Assembly: GCA_019022655.1 (NCBI GenBank)
Contig: JAFJYI010000038.1
Coordinates: forward strand, 2,542,001-2,606,000
Reading direction: 5' to 3'
Origin: Acacia acuminata
Taxonomy: Eukaryota > Streptophyta > Magnoliopsida > Fabales > Fabaceae
Length of the DNA stretch: 64,000 nt
Each line of letters begins with the position of its first letter. The first letter of the stretch is position 1. Made by a program: the position numbers and the translations under genes. Below the pieces are notes generated by a model that was not told the DNA's origin, made no database searches, and worked only from the letters and a program-made list of their open reading frames with translations. Shown piece after piece: positions 36,571 through 49,636 of this stretch.

Positions 36571-36915
36571 TTTTACGAAACCTTATTGATATTAGTTGTA
36601 TTAATAATAGAAAGTGTTTTATTGACAATAAAATTTAAAAATCTGATCATTCATCAAAAAAAAAAAAAAAAAAAAAATAAAAAACTATATTCACAACAAA
36701 ATTTAAACACTTGGATTTTGTTTCAAACTCGATTCTAAACAGCGTCTGAGGCCATTTACAATAGAAAAAGCTAGATTCACAACAAGAAGTGTTATATTTA
36801 CAACAAAATTAAAAACTTGGTTGTTCATAAAAAAACTATATTCACAACAGGAAGTCTTTATATTCACAACAAAATTTAAACACCTAAATTTTGTTTCAAT
36901 ACAACTAATATCAAA
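36571..36915. repeat. imperfect foldback, MITE-like
   Basis: TTGATATTAGTTGTATT near 36578 is inverted as AATACAACTAATATCAAA near 36898. Inside, ACAACAAAATTTAAACAC recurs about 180 bp apart (36692 and 36868), and variants of TTCACAACA occur several times. No clear target duplication was identified. Confidence 0.35.
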
Positions 36916-38898
36916 TGTGATTTTAGGTGGGAACTTTTTTGATATTTTTTATGTTCCTTGGGACCTAAGTGATATTTTCTCTATTTTAAATATAAACCCT
37001 AGTCAACATTTTTTGGAGAAATTAAATAATTTTAATAAGTTACTTAATTATATCATATATTGTGTATTATTATATTATATATTAGTTTATAAGTAAGTCA
37101 AATTAATTTATAAAAAATAAAAAATATAAATATTTTAATTAATTTTCTTAATTTCTATAATATATATAATATATATCTATCTCAAGAGTTACTACCATTC
37201 TATTGTGGGCGTTGATGGAGGCAATAACATCGGACGAAGGAGAAGGCGTCGGCTGTTAACATCATGCATAAGGCAGAGTGACAGGGGCCATGCACAAAAG
37301 CCAAAATCGTTTCTGAGTCTTTGCCCCCCCAGGCCCAGCTCGTACGTACGCCTGTCTCTAATGCATATATATATTCTGTGTTCTCACTTCTCTGTATGTA
37401 TTTATATATATTTTCATATGTTTTGAGAATTATTAAATGACTTGTTGCCCTCGCAGACAAATAAAAGAAGGAAGAGAAAGGAAAACAATGATATGTTAGA
37501 GAGCATTATTGAGAATAGGGTAGAGAGGGATGAATGGGGAAGATCTATGGCTATTATATGAGGGACAGATGCAGAGAATAGACTGATAGCTTCCACTAAC
37601 ATAATTAAGCAGCAGCAGCGAGCAGAACTTTCCATCCCATCTTGCATTTGCATTTGCATGCCTCTCGTCCTCTTTTCTTTCTTTTTAAGAAAAGTACACG
37701 CACGGGATATTAGTCTAAGTCCAACGTAGGTAACTTCCCATATTTAAAGGTTGGTTACCCAAAAGGGGAAAAAAAATTACCCCTGTCACTTTAATTTTGG
37801 GTTTGACTGTGGAGGACGAGGAGTTGGTGAAGATGGTAAAATAGATCAGTGAGGGAATAATTATCATTGTACGTATATGGATCCCATCATTGTATACAAA
37901 CTTTATTGATCATAACTTCTTACGTGTTTATATATTTTAATTAAACGCCAGCAGATACATATCTACACATGTATTAACAGCATTTCCCTACTTTTTGTGG
38001 TTTGCAGTTTTAAAAGATTTTTAAAATTGATAGGCCACTAATAATAATATGTAAAAAGAAAGCGAAAATACAACTTTTCTCAACTTCAATGAAAATGCGT
38101 GGTACACGCATTCTACCCAGAAAAAATAATATCATATGAACATTTCATTTCCCTCATTTAATATATTTGCTGGATGTGAAGAAGTTGGAGCTGTAGCGTG
38201 GGATTTGGGAGTTCATGCAATTGTAAGAGTTGGCTTTTAGAGAACTTTGGGCATTCGTCACTGTGTTGCCCCGTTTCGACGCAATGTTACTCCCTTGTGT
38301 TAAAATATGACAGGCCAGTTTAAATTTAATTTTATTGTTGCTAACAATTCATATTAATCAATGTGGATCCCTCAAAAGACGATATATTCATCCTCTAAAA
38401 TAGATTCACAATTTTAAGTACGCAGCTTGTAGAGCTATCAAATTGTTTTCTTCCCCAAATAGAATCCAGGTCCTTGTGTGAATATGAACTGCCGCGCCTC
38501 AGCAAGAAATTAATTAGAGAATGAGATTCATTAATATTTGAAAACAGAAGAAAATGTTTATAGCAAGGGGCCGGTTCTTATTTAAAGACTCTTATATCCT
38601 ATAAATATAAGATATATTTAGGGAGCTGGTCTTTGTCTTAAATATAAGACATTATTTTTATATTTTTCAATCATTTTTTAATTTATCCCTATTTAGGCTT
38701 TTTAACCGTAATCAAAGAGGAGAGAGAATGAGGAAATAAAGGAAAATGATTAATGTATTTAGAAATATATGTCATATTAACTAACTTAATTACTTTTTTC
38801 AATCTAATTAAATTAAGTAAATATATTATATATTAAAGCCCGAAAGAGATGATCACAGGACGATATGGCATGATAATGAGAACATGAATAATAACTCG
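36916..38898. other. AT-rich spacer, no gene recognised
   Basis: Contains the second copy of the repeat also seen at 19815-19925 (at about 36965-37080) and the partner of 34180-34295 (at about 38715-38830). Minus-strand open frames at 37200-37460 and 37414-37659 overlap and show no recognised domain. Confidence 0.4.
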
Positions 38899-38909
38899 GA
38901 GATGCATAA

Positions 38910-39970
38910 GTTTTCAGTGGCGAATACAACAATGCTAGCAACACTTTCTCTCTGAAAAAAAGACCGCTCAACGCTCTCTCATGCCTCCACCACTATTAGG
39001 GTTTTTGTCTTGCCGGCGGCGAGCCTCCTCTTGAATCACAACCACGATAGAAAAGCAGATCGAAGCTTGGATAACCTGGAGCAAGCGGGTATTAGTTCAA
39101 AATAGAGATTCACAACGGTGACCTTCTTCCTTCACCGGTGTCGGCTTTCTTCTGGTCTCCGTCCTCATTGTCACCCCAGCTTGTGGTGTCTCTCTGATTT
39201 TTGTGTGCGGCTGTGGTCCTCTCTCATCTCTAGGGCAAATTTTTCCCCTCCCTCTCTAGATCTGTCTTAAGGCGGTGGGAGCTTCTGTCTCGATGCCTCC
39301 CTCGCCGGTGTAGGGGACATCCATCTTTTCTTATGCTTTTGTGTTTTTATGCATGTGTGTTTCTATTGTTGTTGTTGTGGTCTTGGGTATTTGTAGTGAT
39401 GTTTTCTATTATGGCTTGAATTTGCAATTTTGGGGGAAGGGTTTTATTGATGGTCGCTACTGCTGCTGCTATGTGTTTTATCTTCAAAAGAACTATTGTT
39501 AGGTTTGTTCGATAATGGCGAATCCAAATCATTATTGTTAGCCAAAATTTGTTCGGTGGGTGGTTGACGTCACCAGATTTGCTTCAATGGAGGAGCAAAA
39601 GTATTCTTCAAGACATCACTTGTCTTCTCTATTCTAAGGTTGGGTTCTCTTTGGAGACAAAAGATCAATTCTTATTCTTAAGACATCACTTGTGGATTTT
39701 ACAACCAACATCTTCTTTCATATCACTTTTAACCTTCGATGTCCAGGAAGCCGGTGTAGTCTTTGATATTACTTTTATTCCCACATTTTCAATGGTGATT
39801 AGCTTTCCTTACATTTGGTTTGTATTTGTTAGTCTTTTTGTTTTGGTTTGTTATTGTTTAGTGTCTGTCTCAATTTATTTCCGTTTAGTGTAATTGTCAT
39901 ACTTTAATGTAATTTTTAATATCAACATTAATATAAATACCTTTTGAGCAATAAATAAATAAATAAATAA
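38910..39970 (+). mobile_element. LINE-like non-LTR insertion without ORFs
   Basis: Flanked by the 11 bp target duplication GAGATGCATAA (38899-38909 and 39971-39981). The 3' end is a simple (AAAT)n tail at about 39949-39970. The 5' part is GC-richer and CT-rich, with CCGGCGGCGAGCC, like the leader of a plant L1 element. The 3' part resembles a 3' UTR. No endonuclease or reverse transcriptase is present, so it is a non-autonomous or internally deleted element mobilised in trans. A processed copy of a host transcript is an alternative. Confidence 0.75.
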
Positions 39971-40154
39971 GAGATGCATAATGAAGTCAGCGTAAAAGGA
40001 AGCAATGTGTACATACGACGACTTAATTTATTGTGAGTCAGAGACATGGATAGTATTACTCTTCATAAATGATATATGGGGTAGTATTATATTTATCTAC
40101 TTTTAAATAGGGAACAAAAAAGGAAATTTTTTTTTATTTTTTAAATAAAATTAA

Positions 40155-41466
40155 TGTATTAATCAACGTTACGGATCTACATCGGGCCCAACAGGGGGCA
40201 ATTGCAGGATTCACTTGGAATGAAGGAGGATCCTAACTCACCTACAATCAAAGATATAATCAAAGAAGATCTCAGTTTAGATCAGACGGTTACGATACTT
40301 GGGCTCCAAGATGCACAGGGCCTATACATCCCAACCTAAGGTATACTCTATAAATAAGGAGATAAAACCCTAAGGTACAACACTGAATCTTTACTCTTTA
40401 CTATATTTCGTCTCTACGCACACACATCACCCCCTTTGGCGCAAGTCTTATTGTGTACAGTAATCCCATGTTCTTCTAGGTATTTGCCCCATCGATATCT
40501 AGATCGAACCACCCGAGATCCAATATCAACATACTAGCCCACCAGGCCGAACATCTCTGTTCTCATACAGAAAATTGGCGCCAACCATGGGGATCCATAA
40601 ACTTCGATCCTTGTGACCAACAATGGTAGACACAAGAAGCAGTAGTCGGATCTCTTTGCCAGGAAACCAAATTCCAGTGGAGGCGAGCTAGCTGCAGTAA
40701 AATCAAGACCCACCGCCACTTGAGGATGTCCACAATTACGATGCTATGAATGATGGAGATGACATAGCTGATACGACATCCTCCCCACCAGTCGCGGCTG
40801 ATCCCCAGGATGCGGTGATCCAAGAAGTCCAGCAGCAGGATCTTTTTTAGGAGATCCCAATCCCGAACCTAGATGTTCTCTTCTTGCAAAACACCGTGGC
40901 TCGATGATAAGGCGGATGGAGGATATGGAGAAGCACAAAACCTCCAACATCAAGAGGATCTCAGAGCAATACAACAATTGATGGAGGAGTGTTTCAAGCA
41001 ATTTGAAATGCCGATACAGAAAGAAAGCCGGGATGACCTACGCCGGAGGAAAGAAAGGGTGACTTAGAATGCTCATAATCCTCTTCGCAGTGAGCATCAG
41101 AGATCTACGCAACGCAACGCTGCCAATACTACTCAAGAGACGAACTCGGTACGAGTATGAGTTCAAAATCCCGTTTCTATCCTGAAGAAACTACACACTG
41201 AGAGGATCCCAGATGATGAGGACCGAGATCATGAGACGAAACCTCGAACGCCAAGCTCCCCAAAGATATATAAGATGAAGTACGCTATGGGGTACAATAG
41301 CAGTCCTTTCTCTAATGAGATCGCCAGCGCACCTTACCCAAAAGATTTCGACTTGGCAGACCTACCAAAATACGATGGAACTTAGGACCCGCGATCTCAT
41401 CTCGATACTTTCAAATTGCTCATGTTTGTAAGACAAATTCTAGGCCTGGCGTTCTGTTCTCATACA
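40155..41466 (+). mobile_element. truncated Ty3/gypsy element: LTR, PBS, partial gag
   Basis: The LTR is about 40155-40569, with TATA box CTATAAATAAGG near 40348 and end CTCATACA. A primer binding site TTGGCGCCAACC starts at 40574. A gag-like frame follows (about 41190-41440) with SSPKIYKMKYAMGYNSSPF, YPKDFDLADLPKYDGT and an in-frame TAG before DPRSHLDTFK. It breaks off into a short LTR tail GTTCTGTTCTCATACA at 41451-41466, so the rest of the internal region and most of the 3' LTR are deleted. It belongs to the same family as 1-210 and 2500-2853. Confidence 0.8.
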
Positions 41467-44400
41467 GAACAACCACATTTCTTAATAATAGGAATCACTT
41501 ATACACCTGTGGTCCTTTTTATAAGAACTCAAAATTTGAATTATCTTAATTCTTTTTATAGGAGCATGACAAGAATTGTATAAGTATTTAATGAGTTTTT
41601 TTTTTTCATTTTTACCTTCATTAATTAAAAGGTTGTTAATACTTTTCTTCAGTTTATTCCTTTTTCTTACCCGCTCCTCTTAAATAATTGTATACTTAAA
41701 AAAAGCTGAACCTATTTTTTTATTTTTAAGTAATTTTAACTACTTTTATAAACTATATAATTTGAGTAACCGAAACCAACATTACTAAGAGGAAGGAGTA
41801 TGAAGAAAGGAGGAGATGCAAAAAAGTAGAAGGCGGAGGTGTCAAGCATTGATTGGGTGGGGGTGGCCTTTTCATACAAAGTACAAAGCGGCCATAGTCC
41901 TTAGATGGGTCACTGGGAAGCGAGGTGGCTGCTATTCAAAGTCGCAGCCTCTATATAGACAGTTGTCACTTACACTATGTATGTGTGGACTGTGGATGCT
42001 CCCAAGCATGGAGTTTGGTTGGCATCCAAATCAAGTGGGTCCTTTCATTCATCATGCCTTCCTAGACCTCATTTTGCATGAAAAGTTTGTTTTCTCATCC
42101 CTGGGCTCCACTCATTAAAAAGCAACAAAACAGCTCAACAAAAGCAAACCCGCCCACATACATCCAATGTCTCATTCATTATTTATATATAGACGAATTC
42201 TGAGATAAAATAAAGGGACATGGGCCATTTTTATCCGAAAGTTTAAAAAATTTTGACCTTTAAGATATATTGATTTGGCATGTCTCATTTTGTTAAAGTG
42301 TAAATTTGGGTTGGAAGTTTATGTGACATTTATTTCATCTTTTTTTAAATGTTAAATTTAAGAATACGAGGGTAAACTTGCACCTTAACAAAAATGATGT
42401 AGATAACATGTGGAATGTCAACCAAACATATTTGGTCAGTTAACGATCAAAATTAATTGGGATAACAATCATGACTAAATTACTTTATTTTTTAAATTTC
42501 TGGAATAAAAATGCCTCTTAATCCTATATTTATCTTAGGATTCATCTATATATAAATAATTAATTAGGATAATAGTCAAAACTTACTCTATTGCAGAAAT
42601 TTCCATGGGAAAATTGCCCGTCAATGAATACCCATAAAGAAAGTAAATAATGAGATGAAGGCATGGTTAAAATAAAGGAGAGTGAGGGAGGGGTATGATG
42701 AGAGGCAGGAAAACATGAAGGAGAGGAAGGCGGATAGATGAGTGGGGCATTTTGTGTGTGTTATATTCATAATCAATGACACACTTTCTTCATCTCCAAA
42801 CGCAAACGCGTATTTTAATTTGTAGCCCCCCAATCAGATGTCTTCTGTGTGATCAGCCCCCACCATCACACCCAATAAAGCTACTCATCATTGCTATAAG
42901 AATCAGTTTGATTTTTTTTAAAAAAAAAAAAAGTTAAATAAACTATATTTAATTATAATATAATATCACTCTTAGTCATATTTATAAATTGATTTTTACC
43001 AAAATTTTTTATCATTATTATAAGTTCCGTTTTAGAGTAATAAATGCATTTGTTACATTTCTATCCTTATCAATTGCAATAAACAAAAAGAATTTATTCA
43101 TGTTGAAGTTCTAAAACTAAGGGGGAAAAAAATGAAAATTTAGCTTATAATCAATGAGTTAACTAAACTCTTCTTGGTATGTGAGAATTAATTAATTTGG
43201 ACTCATAAATAGGATCACATAAATTATATATCACCTTATAAGTCAAGTAAATTAGTATGAATAAAAATGATAAATATAATTTCTTTAATATTGCTTACAA
43301 AAAACAATAGCCTCTTATATTATATAAAAAATAACTCTAGTTAAGCTTGTTTGAGATCACTTTTATCAAGATAAAACTCAAGTAAATTAGTATGAATAAA
43401 AATGATAAATATAATTTCTTTAATATAACTTAATTATCTTCTTTAATCTCTTATCAGAAGATTTTCATTTTTTTTTTAAAAAAAAAATAGTTAAAGAGTG
43501 AAGGAAAAAGTCAAATGCCTCTTATATTAATGTATGCTTTTTATATTTTGGAGGGTTGAAGTATTATTTTATTAAAAAAATAACGTTTATTTGTTGGATG
43601 TTATTGTTTAGATATTAATGTTAATAATATTTATTTGAGATCAGTTGCAATTTTGGAGATCTCAAAAGTGTTTATTATATGCTTTGAAAAACAAATCAAG
43701 ATAAAACTCCTCTCACTTACTTACCTCATATACAAACTATTTTCGAAGGCTACAATCTCCCTTCCAAATTTTATGTATCAACATCATCAACTATTAAATT
43801 CATGAGACATAGGATGGGAAGGGAGGGCATGGGCCGAGTTAAGAATAATAGGCCCAGTGGGCTTGTACGAGTGGGGTAATAGGGAAGGAACAGAAAGTGC
43901 CAGGCGTTAATCCTGAAGGATCCAGCACCTAACGTGTCTTTCTCACAATAGTTGGCCTAAACCAAGCAGCTCCCATTCTCAATTCCCGCGATACACAACT
44001 CGTCACTCAGTCACAACCAACGCTCAAACGCTGTTTAATTCTCAGGCCACGAAATCGATACTCTACACAGTAATTAAGATATATGCTTATATGCATAAAT
44101 CACATATATGATATATGCACTCAGTCCCGTGCTAATCAAGTTTCAATGCAAAGTGTTATCAAACTGTAAAAAATTATGTCGGGTTTGTATTTTTTGTTTT
44201 GAAATATTGTTCAGGCTTAACTCCTGCTAAAACTCTGTGGACGTAAAACTCTCGCTTCCGACTTGATCTGTTCCTCTTTTTTCAAGCTACTCAAGTTTAA
44301 AATGCTGCAGATGTTCATCTTAAATTGGAGTTAACTAGCCCTCAATAATTGCTCATTCGTTCTCATAAGTCATATAACTAGTAAGTTTCAAACACATCGA

Positions 44401-46351
44401 GGCCTCATTATAAGAATCGTATTATAATCTTTGACCGATTATGTACAACTCTATGCATATATTAATTAGAAGTTCTCTACTAAGTACTGGCCGGGGGTAT
44501 GATTTTTTCACTTTTTGTGTGGGCGGTAACAATTGGAATTAGAGTCCCCGGTTTCCACAAACTGAAGGTTTGCACCACTCAATCTTTTGCCTTTTTTATT
44601 TTTATTTTCCCTCTTCACAATATTATATTGTTAATTATGATATATATATATATAATTGTATGCAAGTTGGTACGTTTAGCACTGCTTAAATGGGTCAATC
44701 AGGTGATAATTCAATTGTTTAAGTGCATGCACTCAAATTACATGGTGCTCAGACGTGGACGTCTCTGCAAAATCACTTATCTCACCCAATAACAGCACAC
44801 GAGGTAGTGATCCTCATTAATTCGTTGAAATTAAAATATAACCAATGACCCCCCCCCCTCTCTCAATTACATAATGAGAGTATGAAGTAGTTACCACTAA
44901 CACCTTATTCCATTTTTATCGTTTGAGTTTACTTTAACTGACAGATTATTGTATTTTTATATACTAAAATATATTCCGTAATTAGTTTGTGATCACTGAT
45001 CTTATTTCTCATCACCTATATGGCTATATCATAAAATTAATCTAAGTACATATTTTAATTAGTTCACCTGTATGGTTGGAGTGGCTTATTTGTTATGGCC
45101 AATCATTGCATTAAAATTAATTAATGTGTGTAGCGATATTAGAACAATTTTTCTTTGCCAAAACAATCTTTAGAGTATCTAATAAGCTCTGGAGGACCTC
45201 GGCTGATTGGAGGCAAAAAGAGAAAAAAGCGTGCCAGATAGAAAGCAGTTTATATATATATAATTTAGCAGTAAAAAGATAATTCACGTAAAAAAAAATG
45301 TATGCATTCGTACTTACAATATTGCACACACTTAATTTAAGTGTATAAAAAATGGGCCAAAAGGGTGTACGTATGAGTAGATATTTGAATTGTTTTAATG
45401 AATCGTTTGAATTACAATCGTCTATTTTTTTGCTCAAAAATTACAATAATCTAATTGTGAATATTATTTGGGAAAGAAAGCGTGTATAATTAAATGTGTT
45501 GGATAAAATTCAGTTCGAAACACGTCTAACCCACGGAAGAGAAGACGACGAGCACAGATGTATAGATCATACAGTAGTAGGAACTATGTATGACATTGAA
45601 ACATATAGAGGCTGCCATGCGGAGCTGAGGCCGACATGCATGCTGACTAGGGACTTGCCAGAAACTTGATGGTGAATATATATATATAGTAGATTAGCTT
45701 CAATTCGAATCTGTTCTACGTGTTGACCAAAGTGAAACTGCTCTAGTAGTGTACATGGAGATCTAGAGGATCGATGTGGATGTTTCATCAGCTGCCCGCG
45801 CCTTCATGTTGCGATGTCGTGGGCTGCACCACGCATATATTCCCTTTTTTTCCTACCTAATCCGACGGAGGAAAACGAAACACAGAGAGAACTTCAAGCT
45901 TACTTATGTCGTCTTCACTCACAAGATGATCACACGTCAGAAACGAATGCACTATCCTCTCCTATTGTCCACTGTTAAGATAAAAATCAATGTCCTCACA
46001 CCTCACGACCACCATTATACATATCACATCAGTGTTTATAGAAAAAATTAAAGGAAGTGGCTGGAATAATAAATGGGAGCGTGAAGTATATTACAATATG
46101 GAGAACGCGCAATATCTGTGTATATATGAATATCACTATTGATGTTTTTAACAAACACGGTCTCCAACCCAGAAATCCAACACTTACCGAGCTGGCTTAC
46201 AACCCAGATCTCGGCACACGGCAGTTCAGCAACAACTGGTCAGCACCTGCACTCTACCTCCCAACTGCTTCATCTTCGTCCCATAAATGGCTTCCTCCAA
46301 CTGTCAACTGCCGCAACCAATCCATCCAACGTCTATCACAACAACAACAAC
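41467..46351. other. AT-rich spacer and upstream region of HARDY-like gene
   Basis: A 50 bp block (AAGTAAATTAGTATGAATAA, then TAAATATAATTTCTTTAAT) occurs at about 43242 and 43380. A (TA)n microsatellite is at 44640-44655. No other gene was recognised in 41467-45500. The last few hundred bases should hold the promoter of the AP2/ERF gene; GTGTATATATGAATA at about 46118 could be a TATA region. Confidence 0.4.
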
Positions 46352-46903
46352 ATGTTTGGAAGCAGCAGAAGCAAATCTAATTCCTCCACTGGGCGTCACC
46401 CCGTTTACAAGGGAGTGAGGCGCAGGAATAGCGGCAAATGGGTGTCTGAAATTCGTGAGCCTAAGAAGCCCAACCGGATTTGGTTAGGCACATTCCCTAC
46501 CCCTGAAATGGCCGCCGTCGCCTACGACGTGGCCGCCCTCGCTCTTAAGGGTCAGCGCGCCGACCTTAACTTCCCCGACTCCGCTTCTTCCTTGCCCGTC
46601 CCTGCAACTACCACCCCCTCTGACATTCAGGTGGCTGCGGCCAGCGCCGCCGCCGCAGTCGGGGCTGCTAAGGATGCTTTATCGGCCGGTGCTGGGGAGT
46701 CATCTTCTTCGGTGTCACTGAAAGACAACGAAGCGGGTGCGGCGGAGGAGTTCGTGGATGAGGATTTGATCTTTGATATGCCAAATATGCTGAGCGAGAT
46801 GGCAGAAGGAATGATGCTCGCTCCTCCCCCACTGGACTGGGATGCTGTTGCCCCCCCAGATTACATGTCTCAGGACCCGTACCTTTGGAACTTCCATCCT
46901 TAA
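46352..46903 (+). CDS. HARDY/ERF024-like AP2/ERF (DREB) transcription factor
   Basis: Single exon, 183 residues, like Arabidopsis HARDY/ERF024 (about 184). The AP2 domain spans about residues 17-76 (VYKGVRRRNSGKWVSEIREP, IWLGTFPTPEMAAVAYDVAA, LALKGQRADLNFP). It keeps the Val and Glu (WV, REP) that direct DREB-type binding to DRE/CRT elements. After it come an Ala-rich stretch, then acidic FVDEDLIFDMPNML and EMAEGMML, and the C-terminal YLWNF motif, all typical of the HARDY/ERF024-ERF027 part of DREB group A-4. These nuclear regulators affect drought tolerance, cell wall and leaf growth. The frame is open upstream to an ATG at 46142, but that ATG has a poor context (T at -3). The ATG at 46352 has A at -3 and fits the family length, so I chose it. 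Confidence 0.92.
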   Translation: MFGSSRSKSNSSTGRHPVYKGVRRRNSGKWVSEIREPKKPNRIWLGTFPTPEMAAVAYDVAALALKGQRADLNFPDSASSLPVPATTTPSDIQVAAASAAAAVGAAKDALSAGAGESSSSVSLKDNEAGAAEEFVDEDLIFDMPNMLSEMAEGMMLAPPPLDWDAVAPPDYMSQDPYLWNFHP

Positions 46904-49032
46904 TTAATCACCTCCTTTATATCCTTATATTATACATATAGTAATGCTTGAATCAAAAATCACAAAAAAAAACTAGCAATAAAGGTGGCCTGTAGTAATA
47001 AATAATGGGAGAGCTCTCACATCGAAACTTGCTTCGACATGAAGAAATTAATGGAACGTAGTATGAGTGTGGTGTGTGCATCTTTTCTTCCCTTAACTTT
47101 GCTTCATTTCCCCTTCTGTACACAATGTTTGTTGCTGCACCTCAATCTTGTAAAATGCTTTTTATATATATATGGTCATGCAATGTGCGTTAATTAAACA
47201 AGCTTTTCGGTGTTTAATTCTTCTGAGGTTAGAGTTGCAGACCTTGTTTCTTGAATCATATGAAAATCCCCTTGCTTGCCTTGAATTAATACTGCTTCAC
47301 AAGACTTGTATATATATCCTTGGTTTTCCTTGACGTTCCACGCCACTCCACTTTAATTAGGTTTTGTCATATAGAATTGAAGGCCTGAGCCTCCTCCGCA
47401 CCCATACAAGTCACAGCTTTTTTTACTGCTTCAGTTTGAATCGTGCATTCTTCCCTCGAGCACCTTCAAGCTTTGATTAATTTGTTAGAAACTAGTAAGT
47501 TTATACTTTGTTTCAAGTTTCGATTCTGATGAATTATCTGATGGATCGTAGAATTTCTCTGATATGTGATCAATATCATCCTCCTCAGCAGGTTCTTGGT
47601 TCTTAGCCATAAAAAGAGTAGAGAAAATAAACATGTCATGTTTGGTAAAGAGATTAAAGTGAGCAAGTGGGGAGACTATAGTCTATAGGAATGGATGATT
47701 ATTCTGTTGAATTAGTGGGCTGCTGGTATCCTAACAACGTTCCAACCAACTCTATATATATTCTGTCAAGATTATGTGAGAATTAATGATTAATAATGAA
47801 GCATCAACAAGCTTCTGGGGGCTATATAGGGGCGATTTTAGAGCTCGAGCTTCCTTACCCCTTGTCGACGTGTCGTTCTGAAGAAGGGCTTGTCAGACGC
47901 GTGGCATTCCCAAGGTGGAAAACATATTCCATTTTATTTTTTGACCTTCGAAAACTTATACCAATGGACTGAGGACGACATTTCATCATCCTCTGATAGC
48001 GATGGCTCTACCACGCAATTCTTGTATCTTAAATACCACAGTATTTGGTTATGTTCATATCCAGAGTTTCACTGTGTGTGTTTTTCAACCAAGTGTGGAA
48101 GAAACTACGTTCTCAAAAAAGCAACTATTAGCAAAGCTTTTGCTAATTAATTTAAGTACAGATTGTTGTTCATTAAAGGTACTGTATCTGTACGACGATT
48201 CAAGGGTGAGTAGATTATCTCGATTTGTAGAAAAATCAGCGAATATAATTATTCTTTCCCAAAAAGTCAGATCCGTACGAGTTGAGCGGAGACCAGAATG
48301 TCTCGATTAACCAATGTTTAACATTGGGCCCCTACTTCGATTTGGAGGGGTATATTAAAATCTGAAATAAAGACAAATCAAGCAAGAAACACGAATTTTT
48401 TTAGTTCAAAGATAAAATATGTAATAAATTTTATACAGAGAGGGAGAGAGAGATTCGAATGCCTTATTCTTTTTTTGAATCAAACAATATAAGGAGTGAT
48501 CTGTTTGTAATGGCATTTAAAAGATGGGATAGCTGAGGAGGAGAGAAAGTCAAGTGAGGGCATGATTAGAGTAATAAGCAATGGCTTAAGCACCACCAAA
48601 ACCAGAATTGACTTTTGTGTGACTATTGTGTGCTCTTGCTATTCACGTGTCACCACATATATATACATATATATCTATGTCAATCCCACTCTTACAAAGT
48701 GGTTCGCTCTCCGCCGTTTTTTGGGATGGTGCAACTATATATAATATTACAACTGTCTCATGTATAATAACCACCGTATCACTTATTTGGTGGCTAGCTG
48801 CTTGCTTAGTTTGATATGCGCTGGACTTGTACCTCAACTAATTTAACTGCTGCCAGGGCTGTCAAATTACCACTGTTTTGCTTCTATATTATATTTGTCT
48901 ATCATCACATCCTTTTCAATCCATATACCTCCCCTTCAGTATGATTTTCTAAACACTATTTATTTAATTGGCTGCTTTTGGGAACCGAGTGGAGTCCTGC
49001 GTTTTTTCCTCAAATTATTAGGTATGCGAACA
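46904..49032. other. HARDY-like 3' UTR and spacer
   Basis: 3' UTR-like AT-rich sequence with AATAAA-type signals near 46977 and 46998 follows the stop. The remainder is AT-rich. A plus frame at 47890-48150 has an acidic Ser-rich patch (DDISSSSDSDGS) but no recognised family and no neighbour support, so it is not called as a gene. Confidence 0.4.
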
Positions 49033-49037
49033 ATCCA

Positions 49038-49237
49038 TACTAGGAAAGCAAGGAAAGAAATGAAATGTGAATATTATTTCATATCAGTAACGATCTGGAC
49101 AACATATTTATAGAGAAAATAATTATCTAATCTTCTAACTCTAACTAAGTTAGTTACATAGTAACTACATTGAACAAATCTAACTAATACACAAGTCAGT
49201 TACAGTAAATGTAAAATAATACACATAAGCTCTAATA
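49038..49237 (-). repeat. 3' LTR of minus-strand copia element
   Basis: 200 bp, direct partner of 56488-56686. In element sense it begins TATTAGAGCTTATGTG and ends CTTTCCTAGTA, so both ends lack the usual TG...CA. The outer end abuts the ATCCA duplication. Confidence 0.93.
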
Positions 49238-49636
49238 CCCCCTAAGCTGAAGAATGTATGTCAATCATTCCTAACTTGGAAATGAATGTACAAAATGGAG
49301 TAGGACCAAGATGTTTAGTGAAAATGTCAATCAATTGATCTTGAGACTTTATAGGTAGCAAATGAATCAAACCAGTTTATAACTTTTCTCGAACAAGGTG
49401 ACAATCAATATCAAGATGTTTAGTTCTCTCATGGAATGTGGGATTAGCAGCAATGTGACGAGCGGATTGATTATCACAATACCAAGAGGTTGGAGAAGCA
49501 ATAGGATAACCAAAATCTCTCAACAAATAAGATAGCCACTAAAGTTCACAAGTAGTAGTAGCCAAAACACAATATTCAGCCCCAGAAGAAGAAGTAGAAA
49601 CAGTTTTTTGTTTCTTGGCACACCAAGTAATCAAAG

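Noticed and set aside
46142..46351. Upstream in-frame ATG as start of the HARDY-like protein
   Set aside because: Poor initiation context, another frame equally open here, and the shorter form matches the usual family length.
47890..48150. 86-residue plus-strand open frame with an acidic Ser patch
   Set aside because: No family resemblance and no initiation or context support; a fragment cannot be excluded.
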